Made by a program: the position numbers and the translations under genes. Source: DASZYF01 sp035545535 (GTDB taxonomy: Bacteria; Actinomycetota; Actinomycetes; Mycobacteriales; CAJCIY01). From it: a stretch of DNA of 35,394 bases. Position 1 is the first letter of the stretch, and every line of letters begins with the position of its first letter. Shown here one piece after another: positions 22,829-29,657 of this stretch. Below the pieces are notes generated by a model, which saw only the letters and a list, made by a program, of their open reading frames with translations, ran no database searches and was not told the DNA's origin. Location of the stretch: the NCBI GenBank assembly GCA_035545535.1, contig DASZYF010000173.1, positions 1-35,394 on the forward strand, written 5' to 3'.

Positions 22829-23661
22829 GGCCGCGGCTCCGTGCGCTCAGCGATGATGGTCTGGGTGATGGCCGCGATCTCGTCGTCGGGTGCCCGCCGG
22901 TAGCCCGCGGACGTGATGACGCCGACCACGGGGAAGATGCCGCGCGTGAGGTCGGGCCCGCCGGTCGCGGAGTCGTCGTCGGCTGCGTCGTACAACGACT
23001 CGACGACGACGCGGACGGCGGATGCCTCGTCGAGGTCGTCGCGCCAGAGCTTCTTGAGCGCGCCCTTCGCGTAGACGCTGCCCGAGCCGGTCGACGTGTA
23101 CTTGCGCTCCTCGTAGCAGCCGCCGGTGACGTCGTAGCTGAACATGCGGCCTTCGCCGGTCTCGAGGTCGAACCCGGCGAACAGCGGCACGACCGCCAGG
23201 CCCTGCATCGCGAGGCCGAGGTTGCCCCGCAGCATCGTGGACAGCCGGTTCGCCTTGCCGGGCAGCGAGAGCTGGGCCCCTTCGATCTTCTCGTAGTGCT
23301 CGAGCTCGACCTGGAACAGCCGCACCATCTCGATCGCGACGCCCGCGGTGCCGGCGATCCCGACCGCGGAGAAGTCGTCGGCCGGGAAGACCTTCTCCAT
23401 GTCGCGGTTGGCGATGACGTTGCCCATGGTGGCGCGGCGGTCGCCGGCGATGACCACGCCTCCCGGGAAGGTCAGCGTGACGATCGTCGTGCCGTGCGGG
23501 ATCTCACCCATGACGTCGGAGGGCACGGTCAGCGCTCCCCTCGCGGTCGGCAGCAGGTCGGGGCGGGCCGCGGCGAGGAAGTCGACGAAGCTCGACCCGC
23601 CCAGGGAGAAGTAGCTCGCGGGCAGGGCTGCCTTGTTCGCAGCAGAGTCGCCGTCGGTCAC
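22825..23661 (-). CDS. prcB: 20S proteasome beta subunit PrcB, catalytic
   Basis: A 278-residue precursor. A 57-residue propeptide ends ...GEIPHG, and self-cleavage would expose T58 (TTIVTLTF), the catalytic N-terminal threonine. GGVVIAGDRRATMGNVIANRDMEKVFPADDFSAVGIAGTAG and GCYEERKYTSTGSGSVYAKG match the family. It forms the two inner rings with the active sites. GTG 23661 is the furthest start; only a run of G precedes it. The upstream gene is the endonuclease VII-like one, 55 bp away, where pup would be the direct neighbour in Mycobacterium. Confidence 0.98.
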   Translation of the reverse strand: MTDGDSAANKAALPASYFSLGGSSFVDFLAAARPDLLPTARGALTVPSDVMGEIPHGTTIVTLTFPGGVVIAGDRRATMGNVIANRDMEKVFPADDFSAVGIAGTAGVAIEMVRLFQVELEHYEKIEGAQLSLPGKANRLSTMLRGNLGLAMQGLAVVPLFAGFDLETGEGRMFSYDVTGGCYEERKYTSTGSGSVYAKGALKKLWRDDLDEASAVRVVVESLYDAADDDSATGGPDLTRGIFPVVGVITSAGYRRAPDDEIAAITQTIIAERTEPRP

Positions 23662-23716
23662 CCCCCGATCCCATCACGTCCCGGTCGGGTGCCGCGCGCA
23701 GACGGGCCGCCGGCGG

Positions 23717-24415
23717 TCAGGACCACGCGGGTGTCCGGTCCCGCAGGACGGCGCGGGATCCCTTCGGCTCGGGTCGGGGGCACTCGAGCTGGAGCACCGA
23801 GACGATGCCGTCGCCGGCGCGGATCAGGTACGCCGCGAGCGACTGCAGCGTCGCGAGGTCGTCGCCGACGTTGCCGAGCGCGACGTTGCAGGTGAAGCAG
23901 AGGACCCCGCGGACCTCGCCCGTCTCGTGGTCGTGGTCGACGTGCTTCGGCTCCTTCACCTTGCACGCCGCACACTTCCCGCCCTGCGCCTCGACCATCG
24001 CATCGACCTCGCCGGCCTCAAGCCCGTAGCGGCGCCGCAGGTGGTAGTTACGCGCCCCGCCGTTCGCCTTGACGGACGCCTTGCCCCGACGGTTGTGGCA
24101 GGGCTTGCAATAGGAGGTGCGCCCGTCCTTAGCGCGCTTGTTCCGCGCGAACTGGTCGATCGGCTTGACCTGAGCGCAGTCCATGCAGGCCTTCGCGACC
24201 AACGCTCCGCTCTCGTCGAACACCCGCGCAGCGGGTGGACGGTACTGCTTCTTCTCAGGTAGGCGCTGGCCGCGCGTCCGGTGGTAGCTCTCGCGGGCAC
24301 GTTCGCGTCGACAGTCGTAGCACTGACTGTCGAAGCCATCGCTCAGCCGCGGATTCGGCGGGAACGACTGCAGTGGCTGTGCCACACCACATCGAGAACA
24401 CGTCTTGGTTGACAC
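23717..24415 (-). CDS. Endonuclease VII-like (HNH/His-Me finger) protein with two N-terminal zinc knuckles
   Basis: A 232-residue protein. Two similar N-terminal modules each hold a pair of CxxC: C6/C9 with C32/C35, and C77/C80 with C103/C106, each with a basic, KDG-like loop between. The C-terminal part matches T4 endonuclease VII: C148-x2-C151, then HVDHDHETGEVRGVLCFTCN (H158 to N177) with the second CxxC at C173/C176. The catalytic D-H-D-H residues are intact, so it should bind and cut DNA, possibly branched DNA. The target is unknown. GTG 24415 (MSTKTCSRCG) is preceded by AAGGGGAGGG; ATG 24430 is possible. It sits between pup and prcB, same strand. Its first part is only about 61% GC by hand count. 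Confidence 0.85.
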   Translation of the reverse strand: MSTKTCSRCGVAQPLQSFPPNPRLSDGFDSQCYDCRRERARESYHRTRGQRLPEKKQYRPPAARVFDESGALVAKACMDCAQVKPIDQFARNKRAKDGRTSYCKPCHNRRGKASVKANGGARNYHLRRRYGLEAGEVDAMVEAQGGKCAACKVKEPKHVDHDHETGEVRGVLCFTCNVALGNVGDDLATLQSLAAYLIRAGDGIVSVLQLECPRPEPKGSRAVLRDRTPAWS

Positions 24416-24480
24416 GTCCCTCCCCTTCATCTCCCACGACGAAGGTAGAGAGGGGGTCCGACACATTCGCTCGTGCGGCA

Positions 24481-24590
24481 GCTCAGGAGGTTCGTGAGAT
24501 CACATTCCATTCACTACGAATGTTATTCACTGACCCCCCTTCTGCACGTATCCCTTTACAAACTCCTCTGCGTTGCTTTCTAGGACCTCG
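24481..24590. other. Local low-GC stretch over the pup 3' end and its downstream gap
   Basis: Hand count of 24481-24560 gives 38 of 80 G/C, and 24481-24590 gives 54 of 110, against roughly 70% or more around it. It covers the last codons of pup and the gap before the endonuclease VII-like gene. The gap holds a weak inverted repeat ACATTC (24502-24507) / GAATGT (24518-24523) and a direct repeat ATTCACT. Confidence 0.6.
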
Positions 24591-24748
24591 TCGATCTCGT
24601 CCAGCAGGTCGTCGACGTCGTCGGCGAGCTTGTCGTGGCGCTCCTTGACGTCGGCGAGCGCGGCGTCCTGCTCGTCCGAGGTGACCTCGTCGACCTCTTC
24701 GGCACGCTTGTTCGCGCGGCCCTGGCCGCCCTTCTCACGCTCAGCCAT
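24527..24748 (-). CDS. pup: Prokaryotic ubiquitin-like protein Pup
   Basis: A 73-residue disordered, acidic protein ending VKGYVQKGGQ. The C-terminal Gln means Dop must deamidate it to Glu before PafA can attach it. The middle helix (DEQDAALADVKERHDKLADDVDDLLDEIDEVLESNAEEFV) is the part that binds the coiled coils of ARC/Mpa; the N-terminal basic part (MAEREKGGQGRANKRAEE) starts unfolding. The last codons are unusually AT-rich for this genome. It lies 96 bp downstream of dop, and a -10-like element is in that gap. Confidence 0.99.
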   Translation of the reverse strand: MAEREKGGQGRANKRAEEVDEVTSDEQDAALADVKERHDKLADDVDDLLDEIDEVLESNAEEFVKGYVQKGGQ

Positions 24749-24804
24749 GTCCAGCCACCAGCTCCCTGGGCTCGGGCCGGCGAGATTGCCGACGTCCTGC
24801 CTCG

Positions 24805-24812
24805 AACCTATA
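24805..24812 (-). promoter_or_regulatory. Possible pup promoter -10 box
   Basis: TATAGGTT (24812-24805) contains TAGGTT, a match to TANNNT, in the dop-pup gap. It would give a leader of about 50 nt. No good -35 box is visible, and the ribosome site before pup ATG 24748 is weak. Separate transcription of pup from dop would suit the high Pup level needed. Confidence 0.35.
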
Positions 24813-24844
24813 CATCGGCACGCCGGATGCCCGGTAGTAGGTGC

Positions 24845-26392
24845 TCAGGCGCCGGACAGGCCCTGGACCAGCTCGGTGGGCGTGCGGCAGCGGTCGAGCA
24901 GGCCGCTGACGTGCACCTTCGTGCCGCGCTGGGGGTCCAGCGTGGGCACGCGCTGCAGGCTCTCGCGGCCGACGTCCAAGATCACCGAGTCCCACGAGGC
25001 GGCGACGACGGCGTCGCCGTACTGCTGGACGCAGCGGCCGCGGAAGTAGGCGCGGGTGTCCTCGGGCGGGGTGCTCATCGCGGTGCTGACCTCGTCCTCG
25101 GTGACGAGGCGCTCCATGGAGCCGCGGGCGACGAGGCGGTTGTAGAGGCCCTTGTCCTCCCGCACGTCGCTGTACTGGAGGTCGACGAGCTGCAGGCGGG
25201 GCGAGTCCCAGTCGAGGCCGTCGCGCGTGCGGTAGCCCTCGAGCAGGCCGAGCTTCGCGACCCAGTCGAGCTCCTTGGAGCACTGGAACGGATCGCTCTC
25301 GAGGCGGGTGAGGACGGACTCCCAGCGGGTGAGGACCTCGCGGGTCTCGTCGTCGGCATCGGTGCCGAGGCGGTCGTCGACGTACTTGCGTGCCTGGTCG
25401 AGGTACTCCATCTGCAGCTGCACCGCGGTCATCGTGCGGCCGTCGCGCAACGTGAGCAGGTGGTTCAGCGACGAGTCGTGCGAGACCGCGCGGAGTGCCG
25501 CGACCGGGTTCTCGACGCCGAGGTCGATGCCGTTGTCGACGAACCAGCCCTGCTCGATGAGCGTGAGCACGAGCGAGGTCGTGCCGACCTTGAGGAACGT
25601 CGAGACCTCGGAGAGGTTCGCGTCGCCGATGATGACGTGCAGGCGTCGCCACTTCTCCGGGTCGGCGTGGGGCTCGTCGCGCGTGTTGATGATCGGTCGC
25701 TTCAACGTGGTCTCGAGACCGACCTCGACCTCGAAGAAGTCCGCGCGCTGCGAGAGCTGGAAGCCGTGGCCGCGGCCGTCCTGGCCGAGGCCCACACGGC
25801 CGGCGCCGCAGACCACCTGACGCGAGACGAAGAACGGCGTGAGGTGCCGCACGATGTCGGCGAACGCGACGGCGCGCGGCATGAGGTAGTTCTCGTGCGT
25901 GCCGTAGGACGCACCCTTGTTGTCGGTGTTGTTCTTGTACAGCTGCACGTTGGTGCCGGGCGGCACGGCGGCGGCGCGACGCGCGGCCTCCGCCATGACC
26001 CGCTCCCCCGCCTTGTCCCAGCGGACAAGCGCGCGCGGCGTGGTGCACTCGGGCGTCGAGTACTCGGGGTGGGCGTGGTCGACGTAGAAGCGGGCGCCGT
26101 TGGTGAGGATGACGTTGGCGAGGCCGAGGTCCTCGTCGGCCGCGGGCGCGTCGGGCGAGCCGCGCACGATGTCGAGGTCGAACCCGCGCGCATCGCGCAG
26201 CGGGGTCTCCTCCTCGAAGTCCCAGCGCGCCTTGCGGCCGGTGGACGCGCCCGAACCGGGGACGTTGGCCGCGGCGTAGGCGTTCACGACCAGCGAGCTG
26301 GTGACCATGGCGTTGGCACCCGGCTGGCCGGGCACGGAGATCCCGTACTCGGTCTCGGTCCCCATCACACGGGACACAGCGCTGCCGGCCAC
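24845..26392 (-). CDS. dop: Deamidase/depupylase of Pup, Dop
   Basis: A 515-residue paralogue of PafA. It deamidates Pup and removes Pup from substrates. The start SRVMGTETEYGISVPG carries the catalytic metal-binding Glu. The Dop-specific loop (about 40 residues, ASTGRKARWDFEEETPLRDARGFDL) comes before NGARFYVDHAHPEYSTPEC. FEVEVGLETTLKRPIINTRDEPHADPEKWRRLHVIIGDANLSE is also family-typical. GTG 26392 lies six bases from a -10 box TAGCCT; an internal ATG at VMGTETEYG is an alternative start but would lose the N-terminal residues before the motif. Confidence 0.98.
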   Translation of the reverse strand: MAGSAVSRVMGTETEYGISVPGQPGANAMVTSSLVVNAYAAANVPGSGASTGRKARWDFEEETPLRDARGFDLDIVRGSPDAPAADEDLGLANVILTNGARFYVDHAHPEYSTPECTTPRALVRWDKAGERVMAEAARRAAAVPPGTNVQLYKNNTDNKGASYGTHENYLMPRAVAFADIVRHLTPFFVSRQVVCGAGRVGLGQDGRGHGFQLSQRADFFEVEVGLETTLKRPIINTRDEPHADPEKWRRLHVIIGDANLSEVSTFLKVGTTSLVLTLIEQGWFVDNGIDLGVENPVAALRAVSHDSSLNHLLTLRDGRTMTAVQLQMEYLDQARKYVDDRLGTDADDETREVLTRWESVLTRLESDPFQCSKELDWVAKLGLLEGYRTRDGLDWDSPRLQLVDLQYSDVREDKGLYNRLVARGSMERLVTEDEVSTAMSTPPEDTRAYFRGRCVQQYGDAVVAASWDSVILDVGRESLQRVPTLDPQRGTKVHVSGLLDRCRTPTELVQGLSGA

Positions 26393-26404
26393 GGTTCCAG
26401 GCTA
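26393..26404 (-). promoter_or_regulatory. Leaderless -10 box of dop
   Basis: TAGCCT (26404-26399) stands six bases before GTG 26392, in the 35-bp gap after the TIGR03086-family gene. This would give dop, and perhaps pup onward, a promoter separate from arc. Confidence 0.45.
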
Positions 26405-26427
26405 GGGCTTGCGCGGCCGAGCGCCCC

Positions 26428-26979
26428 TCAGGTGGGCTCCCGGCCGCAGCGGGCGAGCAGGACGGCCTGCGGATCCGTGCTCTTGGCGGTTGCCGGCGCC
26501 TCGAAGAACCCGCCGAGGTTGCCCATGTCGTCCATGCGCGCGAGCGCGAAGGCGCACAGGTCGGGGTCGATCCCCGGGTCGAGGCCGGCGCCGACCCGCA
26601 TGTCCCACGAGTGGGCGACGCACTCGAGCACGCGCAGGTTGAGCAGCTGCGTGCCCGTGCGAGGACCGGTCGGGTGCTGCACGGAGGCCGACAGGTCGGC
26701 CGTGCGCGCCACCGCCATGAGGGCCGCCGACTTCTCCGCGTCGGACGCGGCGGGGTCGTCGCCCAGCTGGTCGTCGGTGCGCGTCGGTACGAGCGCCTCC
26801 TCGCCGAAGCCCTCGAGGAGCAGGCGGTACCGGACCGCTCCCCCGACGACGTGGTGCGCGACGTCCCGCACCGTCCACCCCTCGCAGGGCGAGGCGTTGG
26901 TCCACCCGGACGGGAGCGCGTCGACGATCGTGCTGTGCAGCAGCGTGTGCCCCGCGTCGAGCGCCTCGAAGAGCTCCAC
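26428..26979 (-). CDS. TIGR03086/DinB-like (mycothiol-linked) metal-binding protein
   Basis: A 183-residue helical protein. The N-terminal pattern NASPCEGWTVRDVAHHVVGG with a His pair (DVAHHV), the middle His (VLECVAHSWDMRVG) and the C-terminal helix match the actinobacterial TIGR03086 / maleylpyruvate isomerase N-terminal-like family; such proteins bind zinc with three His and use mycothiol in studied members. The substrate is unknown. GTG 26979 is twelve bases after the stop of the beta-rich protein gene. No ribosome site is visible, so translation may depend on the gene ahead. Confidence 0.8.
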   Translation of the reverse strand: MELFEALDAGHTLLHSTIVDALPSGWTNASPCEGWTVRDVAHHVVGGAVRYRLLLEGFGEEALVPTRTDDQLGDDPAASDAEKSAALMAVARTADLSASVQHPTGPRTGTQLLNLRVLECVAHSWDMRVGAGLDPGIDPDLCAFALARMDDMGNLGGFFEAPATAKSTDPQAVLLARCGREPT

Positions 26980-26991
26980 GAGCTGGAGGGG

Positions 26992-27429
26992 TCAGACGTC
27001 CTGGGCGACGACGGTGCGCGGGACCTCTTCGACGAGCACGCCGTCGACGAGCACGGAGACGCGGGTCGCGGTCTGCGGGACGGGCGGGGTGAACAGCACG
27101 GTCAGCGTGGCGCGCTGCCCGCCGGTCTTGTGCGTCTCCACCCGCGCGTACGTCGTGCCCACGTCGTCGCGCAGGGTGATGGTCGGCTGCGGGAGCTCGG
27201 GCCGCTCGCGGCCACCGTCATCGACCGCGGCGATGAACGCAGCGAGCTCGTCCTCGCGGTAGCGGTAGGTGACGACGACCTCGACGTGGTCGCCGTACAC
27301 GACGAGCCCGCGCACGGTGAGGAAGCGGTCTCGCCAGCGTCGGCGGCGGGCGACGAGGTGCTCCTCGAGCACCTCGGCCATCCGCGGGAACCGGTGCGGG
27401 GTCCGGGCGGCGCGTGCGGCAGCAGGCAT
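26992..27429 (-). CDS. Conserved-looking beta-rich protein, unknown function
   Basis: A 145-residue protein with no Cys and no membrane segment. After a basic N-terminal helix (RMAEVLEEHLVARRRRWRDRFL) it alternates short beta strands (LVVYGDHVEVVVTYRYRE, QPTITLRDDVGTTYARVETHK, RATLTVLFTPPV, RVSVLVDGVLVEEVPRTVV), which suggests a beta-sandwich. I do not recognise the family. It starts 12 bp after the arc/mpa stop and ends 12 bp before the TIGR03086 gene, so it is almost certainly co-transcribed with arc. M17 (27381) is an alternative start. Confidence 0.75.
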   Translation of the reverse strand: MPAAARAARTPHRFPRMAEVLEEHLVARRRRWRDRFLTVRGLVVYGDHVEVVVTYRYREDELAAFIAAVDDGGRERPELPQPTITLRDDVGTTYARVETHKTGGQRATLTVLFTPPVPQTATRVSVLVDGVLVEEVPRTVVAQDV

Positions 27430-27441
27430 GCGAGCAGCGGC

Positions 27442-29226
27442 CTACAGGTACTGACCGGTGTTCGCGACGGTGTCGATGCTGCGCCCCGCCTCGGCACCCT
27501 GCTTGCCCGTGATGAGCGTGCGGATGTAGACGATCCGCTCGCCCTTCTTGCCCGAGATGCGAGCCCAGTCGTCTGGGTTCGTCGTGTTGGGCAGGTCCTC
27601 GTTCTCCTTGAACTCGTCGACGCAGGCCGCCATGAGGTGCTGCATGCGCAGACCCCGCGAACCGGTCTCGATGAGCTCCTTCACCGCCATCTTCTTGGCC
27701 CGCGCCACGATGTTCTCGATCATCGCGCCGGAGTTGAAGTCCTTGAAGTACAAGACCTCCTTGTCCCCGTTGGCGTAGGTGACCTCGAGGAAGCGGTTGT
27801 CCTCGGACTCGGTGTACATCCGCTCGACGGTGCGCTGGATCATCGCCTGGCACGTCGCCTCGCGGTTGTTGCCGTGCTCGGCGAGGTCGTCGGCGTGGAG
27901 CGGCAGGTCGGGGGTGATGTACTTCGCGAAGATGTCGCGGGCCGCCTCGGCGTCGGGGCGCTCGACCTTGATCTTCACGTCGAGCCGGCCGGGACGCAGG
28001 ATGGCGGGGTCGATCATGTCCTCGCGGTTCGAGGCGCCGATGACGATGACGTTCTCGAGCTTCTCGACGCCGTCGATCTCCGCGAGCAGCTGCGGGACGA
28101 TCGTGTTCTCGACGTCGGAGGAGACACCCGAGCCGCGCGTGCGGAAGATCGAGTCCATCTCGTCGAAGAAGACGATGACCGGCGTGCCTTCGCTCGCCTT
28201 CTCACGGGCGCGCTGGAAGATCAGCCGGATCTGCCGCTCGGTCTCGCCGACGAACTTGTTGAGCAGCTCGGGGCCCTTGATGTTGAGGAAGTACGAACGG
28301 CCCTCGCCCTTGCCGGTCGCCGCCTTCACCTTCTTGGCGAGCGAGTTGGCGACGGCCTTCGCGATCAGCGTCTTGCCGCAGCCGGGCGGGCCGTAGAGCA
28401 GCACGCCCTTCGGCGGCTTGAGCTTGTGCTCCTCGAACAGGTCCTTGTAGAGGAACGGCAGCTCGACCGCGTCCTGGATCGACTCGATCTGGCCCTGCAG
28501 GCCACCGATCTGCTCGTAGGAGATGTCGGGCACCTCCTCGAGGACGAGCTCCTCGACCTCGCTCTTCGGGATGCGCTCGTAGGCCCACCCGCTGCGCGTC
28601 TCGACGAGCAGCGAGTCTCCGGCGCGGATCCCGCTGTCGCGCAGAGGCTCTGCGAGTGATACGACCCGCTCGTCATCGGTGTGCGTGATGACCAGCGCCC
28701 GATCGCCGCCCTCGAGGATCTCCTTGAGCAGCATGACCTCACCGAGCCGCTCGAACTCTCGCGCGGCGACGATGTTCAGCGCCTCGTTGAGCATGACCTC
28801 TTGACCGCGCTGCAGCTCGTCGGCCTCGACCGTCGGCGACACGGTGACGCGCAGCTTGCGCCCACCGGTGAACACGTCGACGGTGCCGTCGTCGTGGCCC
28901 TCGAGGAACACGCCGTAGCCGCTCGGCGGCTGGGCGAGCCGGTCGACCTCTTCCTTCAACGTGACGATCTGGTCTCGCGCCTCGCGCAGCGTGGCGACGA
29001 GCCGGTCGTTCTGCGTGGTCGCCGTCGACAGCTCGGCCTGGATCTGGTGCAGGCGCTCCTCGAGCCGGCGCACCTCACGCGGCGATTCGGCGAGCCGCCG
29101 GCGCAGCAACGCCACCTCGTCGGACAGGAAGGCGACCTGCGCCGCCAGGTCCTGCTCGTTGCCGTCACGGGCACCATCTCGAGCACGGTCGCCGTCGCGC
29201 GCGCCCGATCCCTCGCGTCCCGCCAC
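27442..29226 (-). CDS. arc: Proteasomal AAA+ ATPase ARC/Mpa
   Basis: A 594-residue ring ATPase that binds Pup, unfolds the tagged protein and feeds it to the 20S core. The N-terminal coiled coil (about residues 25-95, heptads of Leu and Glu) binds Pup. Two OB folds follow (VFLEGHDDGTVDVFTGGRKLRVTVSP; GDSLLVETRSGWAYERIPKSE). The AAA+ domain has Walker A GPPGCGKT and Walker B VIVFFDEMDS. The protein ends ...NTGQYL, the docking tail. GTG 29226 has GGGAGG at a spacing of about 9 nt; GTG 29235 would overlap that site. The N-terminal ARDG-rich stretch is variable and disordered. Confidence 0.98.
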   Translation of the reverse strand: MAGREGSGARDGDRARDGARDGNEQDLAAQVAFLSDEVALLRRRLAESPREVRRLEERLHQIQAELSTATTQNDRLVATLREARDQIVTLKEEVDRLAQPPSGYGVFLEGHDDGTVDVFTGGRKLRVTVSPTVEADELQRGQEVMLNEALNIVAAREFERLGEVMLLKEILEGGDRALVITHTDDERVVSLAEPLRDSGIRAGDSLLVETRSGWAYERIPKSEVEELVLEEVPDISYEQIGGLQGQIESIQDAVELPFLYKDLFEEHKLKPPKGVLLYGPPGCGKTLIAKAVANSLAKKVKAATGKGEGRSYFLNIKGPELLNKFVGETERQIRLIFQRAREKASEGTPVIVFFDEMDSIFRTRGSGVSSDVENTIVPQLLAEIDGVEKLENVIVIGASNREDMIDPAILRPGRLDVKIKVERPDAEAARDIFAKYITPDLPLHADDLAEHGNNREATCQAMIQRTVERMYTESEDNRFLEVTYANGDKEVLYFKDFNSGAMIENIVARAKKMAVKELIETGSRGLRMQHLMAACVDEFKENEDLPNTTNPDDWARISGKKGERIVYIRTLITGKQGAEAGRSIDTVANTGQYL

Positions 29227-29256
29227 GTCCGTCACCTCCCGGACACCAGGCTCTGT

Positions 29257-29277
29257 GACGTCCTCGTCTATGACGTC
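29257..29277. promoter_or_regulatory. Two GACGTC palindromes upstream of arc
   Basis: GACGTC occurs at 29257-29262 and again at 29272-29277, 15 bp apart, inside TGACGTC contexts. They lie in the 155-bp gap between arc and the divergent ferredoxin gene, 31-51 bp from the arc start. A pair of such sites could bind one regulator on nearly the same helix face, but six-base palindromes are common in GC-rich DNA. Confidence 0.3.
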
Positions 29278-29368
29278 GACTCCCGCAGGTGTCCCCTTGA
29301 ACCGACCCTATCCCCGGGTTGCGCTCCCGTGCCGGAGGCTCGCGCGGGACATGCATCACGGGGGCGCC

Positions 29369-29381
29369 TACCGTTGAGGAC
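29369..29381 (+). promoter_or_regulatory. Leaderless -10 box of the ferredoxin gene
   Basis: TACCGT (29369-29374) lies seven bases before ATG 29382. The intervening TGAGGAC contains GAGGA, which is too near to serve as a normal ribosome site. Confidence 0.45.
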
Positions 29382-29657
29382 ATGCCGGGCGAAGCGGCCG
29401 CCGCAGACATGCAGGCGCCCGAGGTCTACATCGACCAGGACGCCTGCACCGGTGACGGTCTGTGCGCCGAGGAGGCGCCGGACGTCTTCGAGCTCGACAT
29501 CGACGGCCTCGCCTACGTGAAGGGCGACGACGGCGAGCTCCTCACCGCGCCGGGCGCGGCCGTCCCCGTGCCGGCCAAGCTGCTGCTCGACGTGGTCGAG
29601 TCGGCCAAGCGCTGCCCGGGCGAGTGCATCTACGTGCGCGAGTCAGCCGCCTCTTAG
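29382..29657 (+). CDS. Ferredoxin, small 3Fe-4S/4Fe-4S type
   Basis: A 91-residue ferredoxin. Cys pattern: C-TGDGL-C near the start (ACTGDGLCAEEAPDVF) and C-PGE-C near the end (KRCPGECIYV). The replacement of the usual second Cys by Asp in CTGDGLC suggests a 3Fe-4S cluster, as in the small ferredoxins of actinobacterial P450 systems. Its electron partner is not evident. ATG 29382 is favoured over an in-frame start 63 bp upstream because the family starts near here. Its stop overlaps the trmI stop by four bases (TTAG). Confidence 0.9.
   Translation: MPGEAAAADMQAPEVYIDQDACTGDGLCAEEAPDVFELDIDGLAYVKGDDGELLTAPGAAVPVPAKLLLDVVESAKRCPGECIYVRESAAS

Noticed and set aside
23717..24415. The endonuclease VII-like gene as part of a restriction or phage-defence system
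   Set aside because: No methyltransferase, specificity subunit or other defence gene is adjacent, and its neighbours are all Pup-proteasome genes.
24635..28659. Two open frames of 875 and 682 codons on the plus strand opposite pup, dop and arc
   Set aside because: They mirror dop and arc codons, have no start-site support and show no domain.
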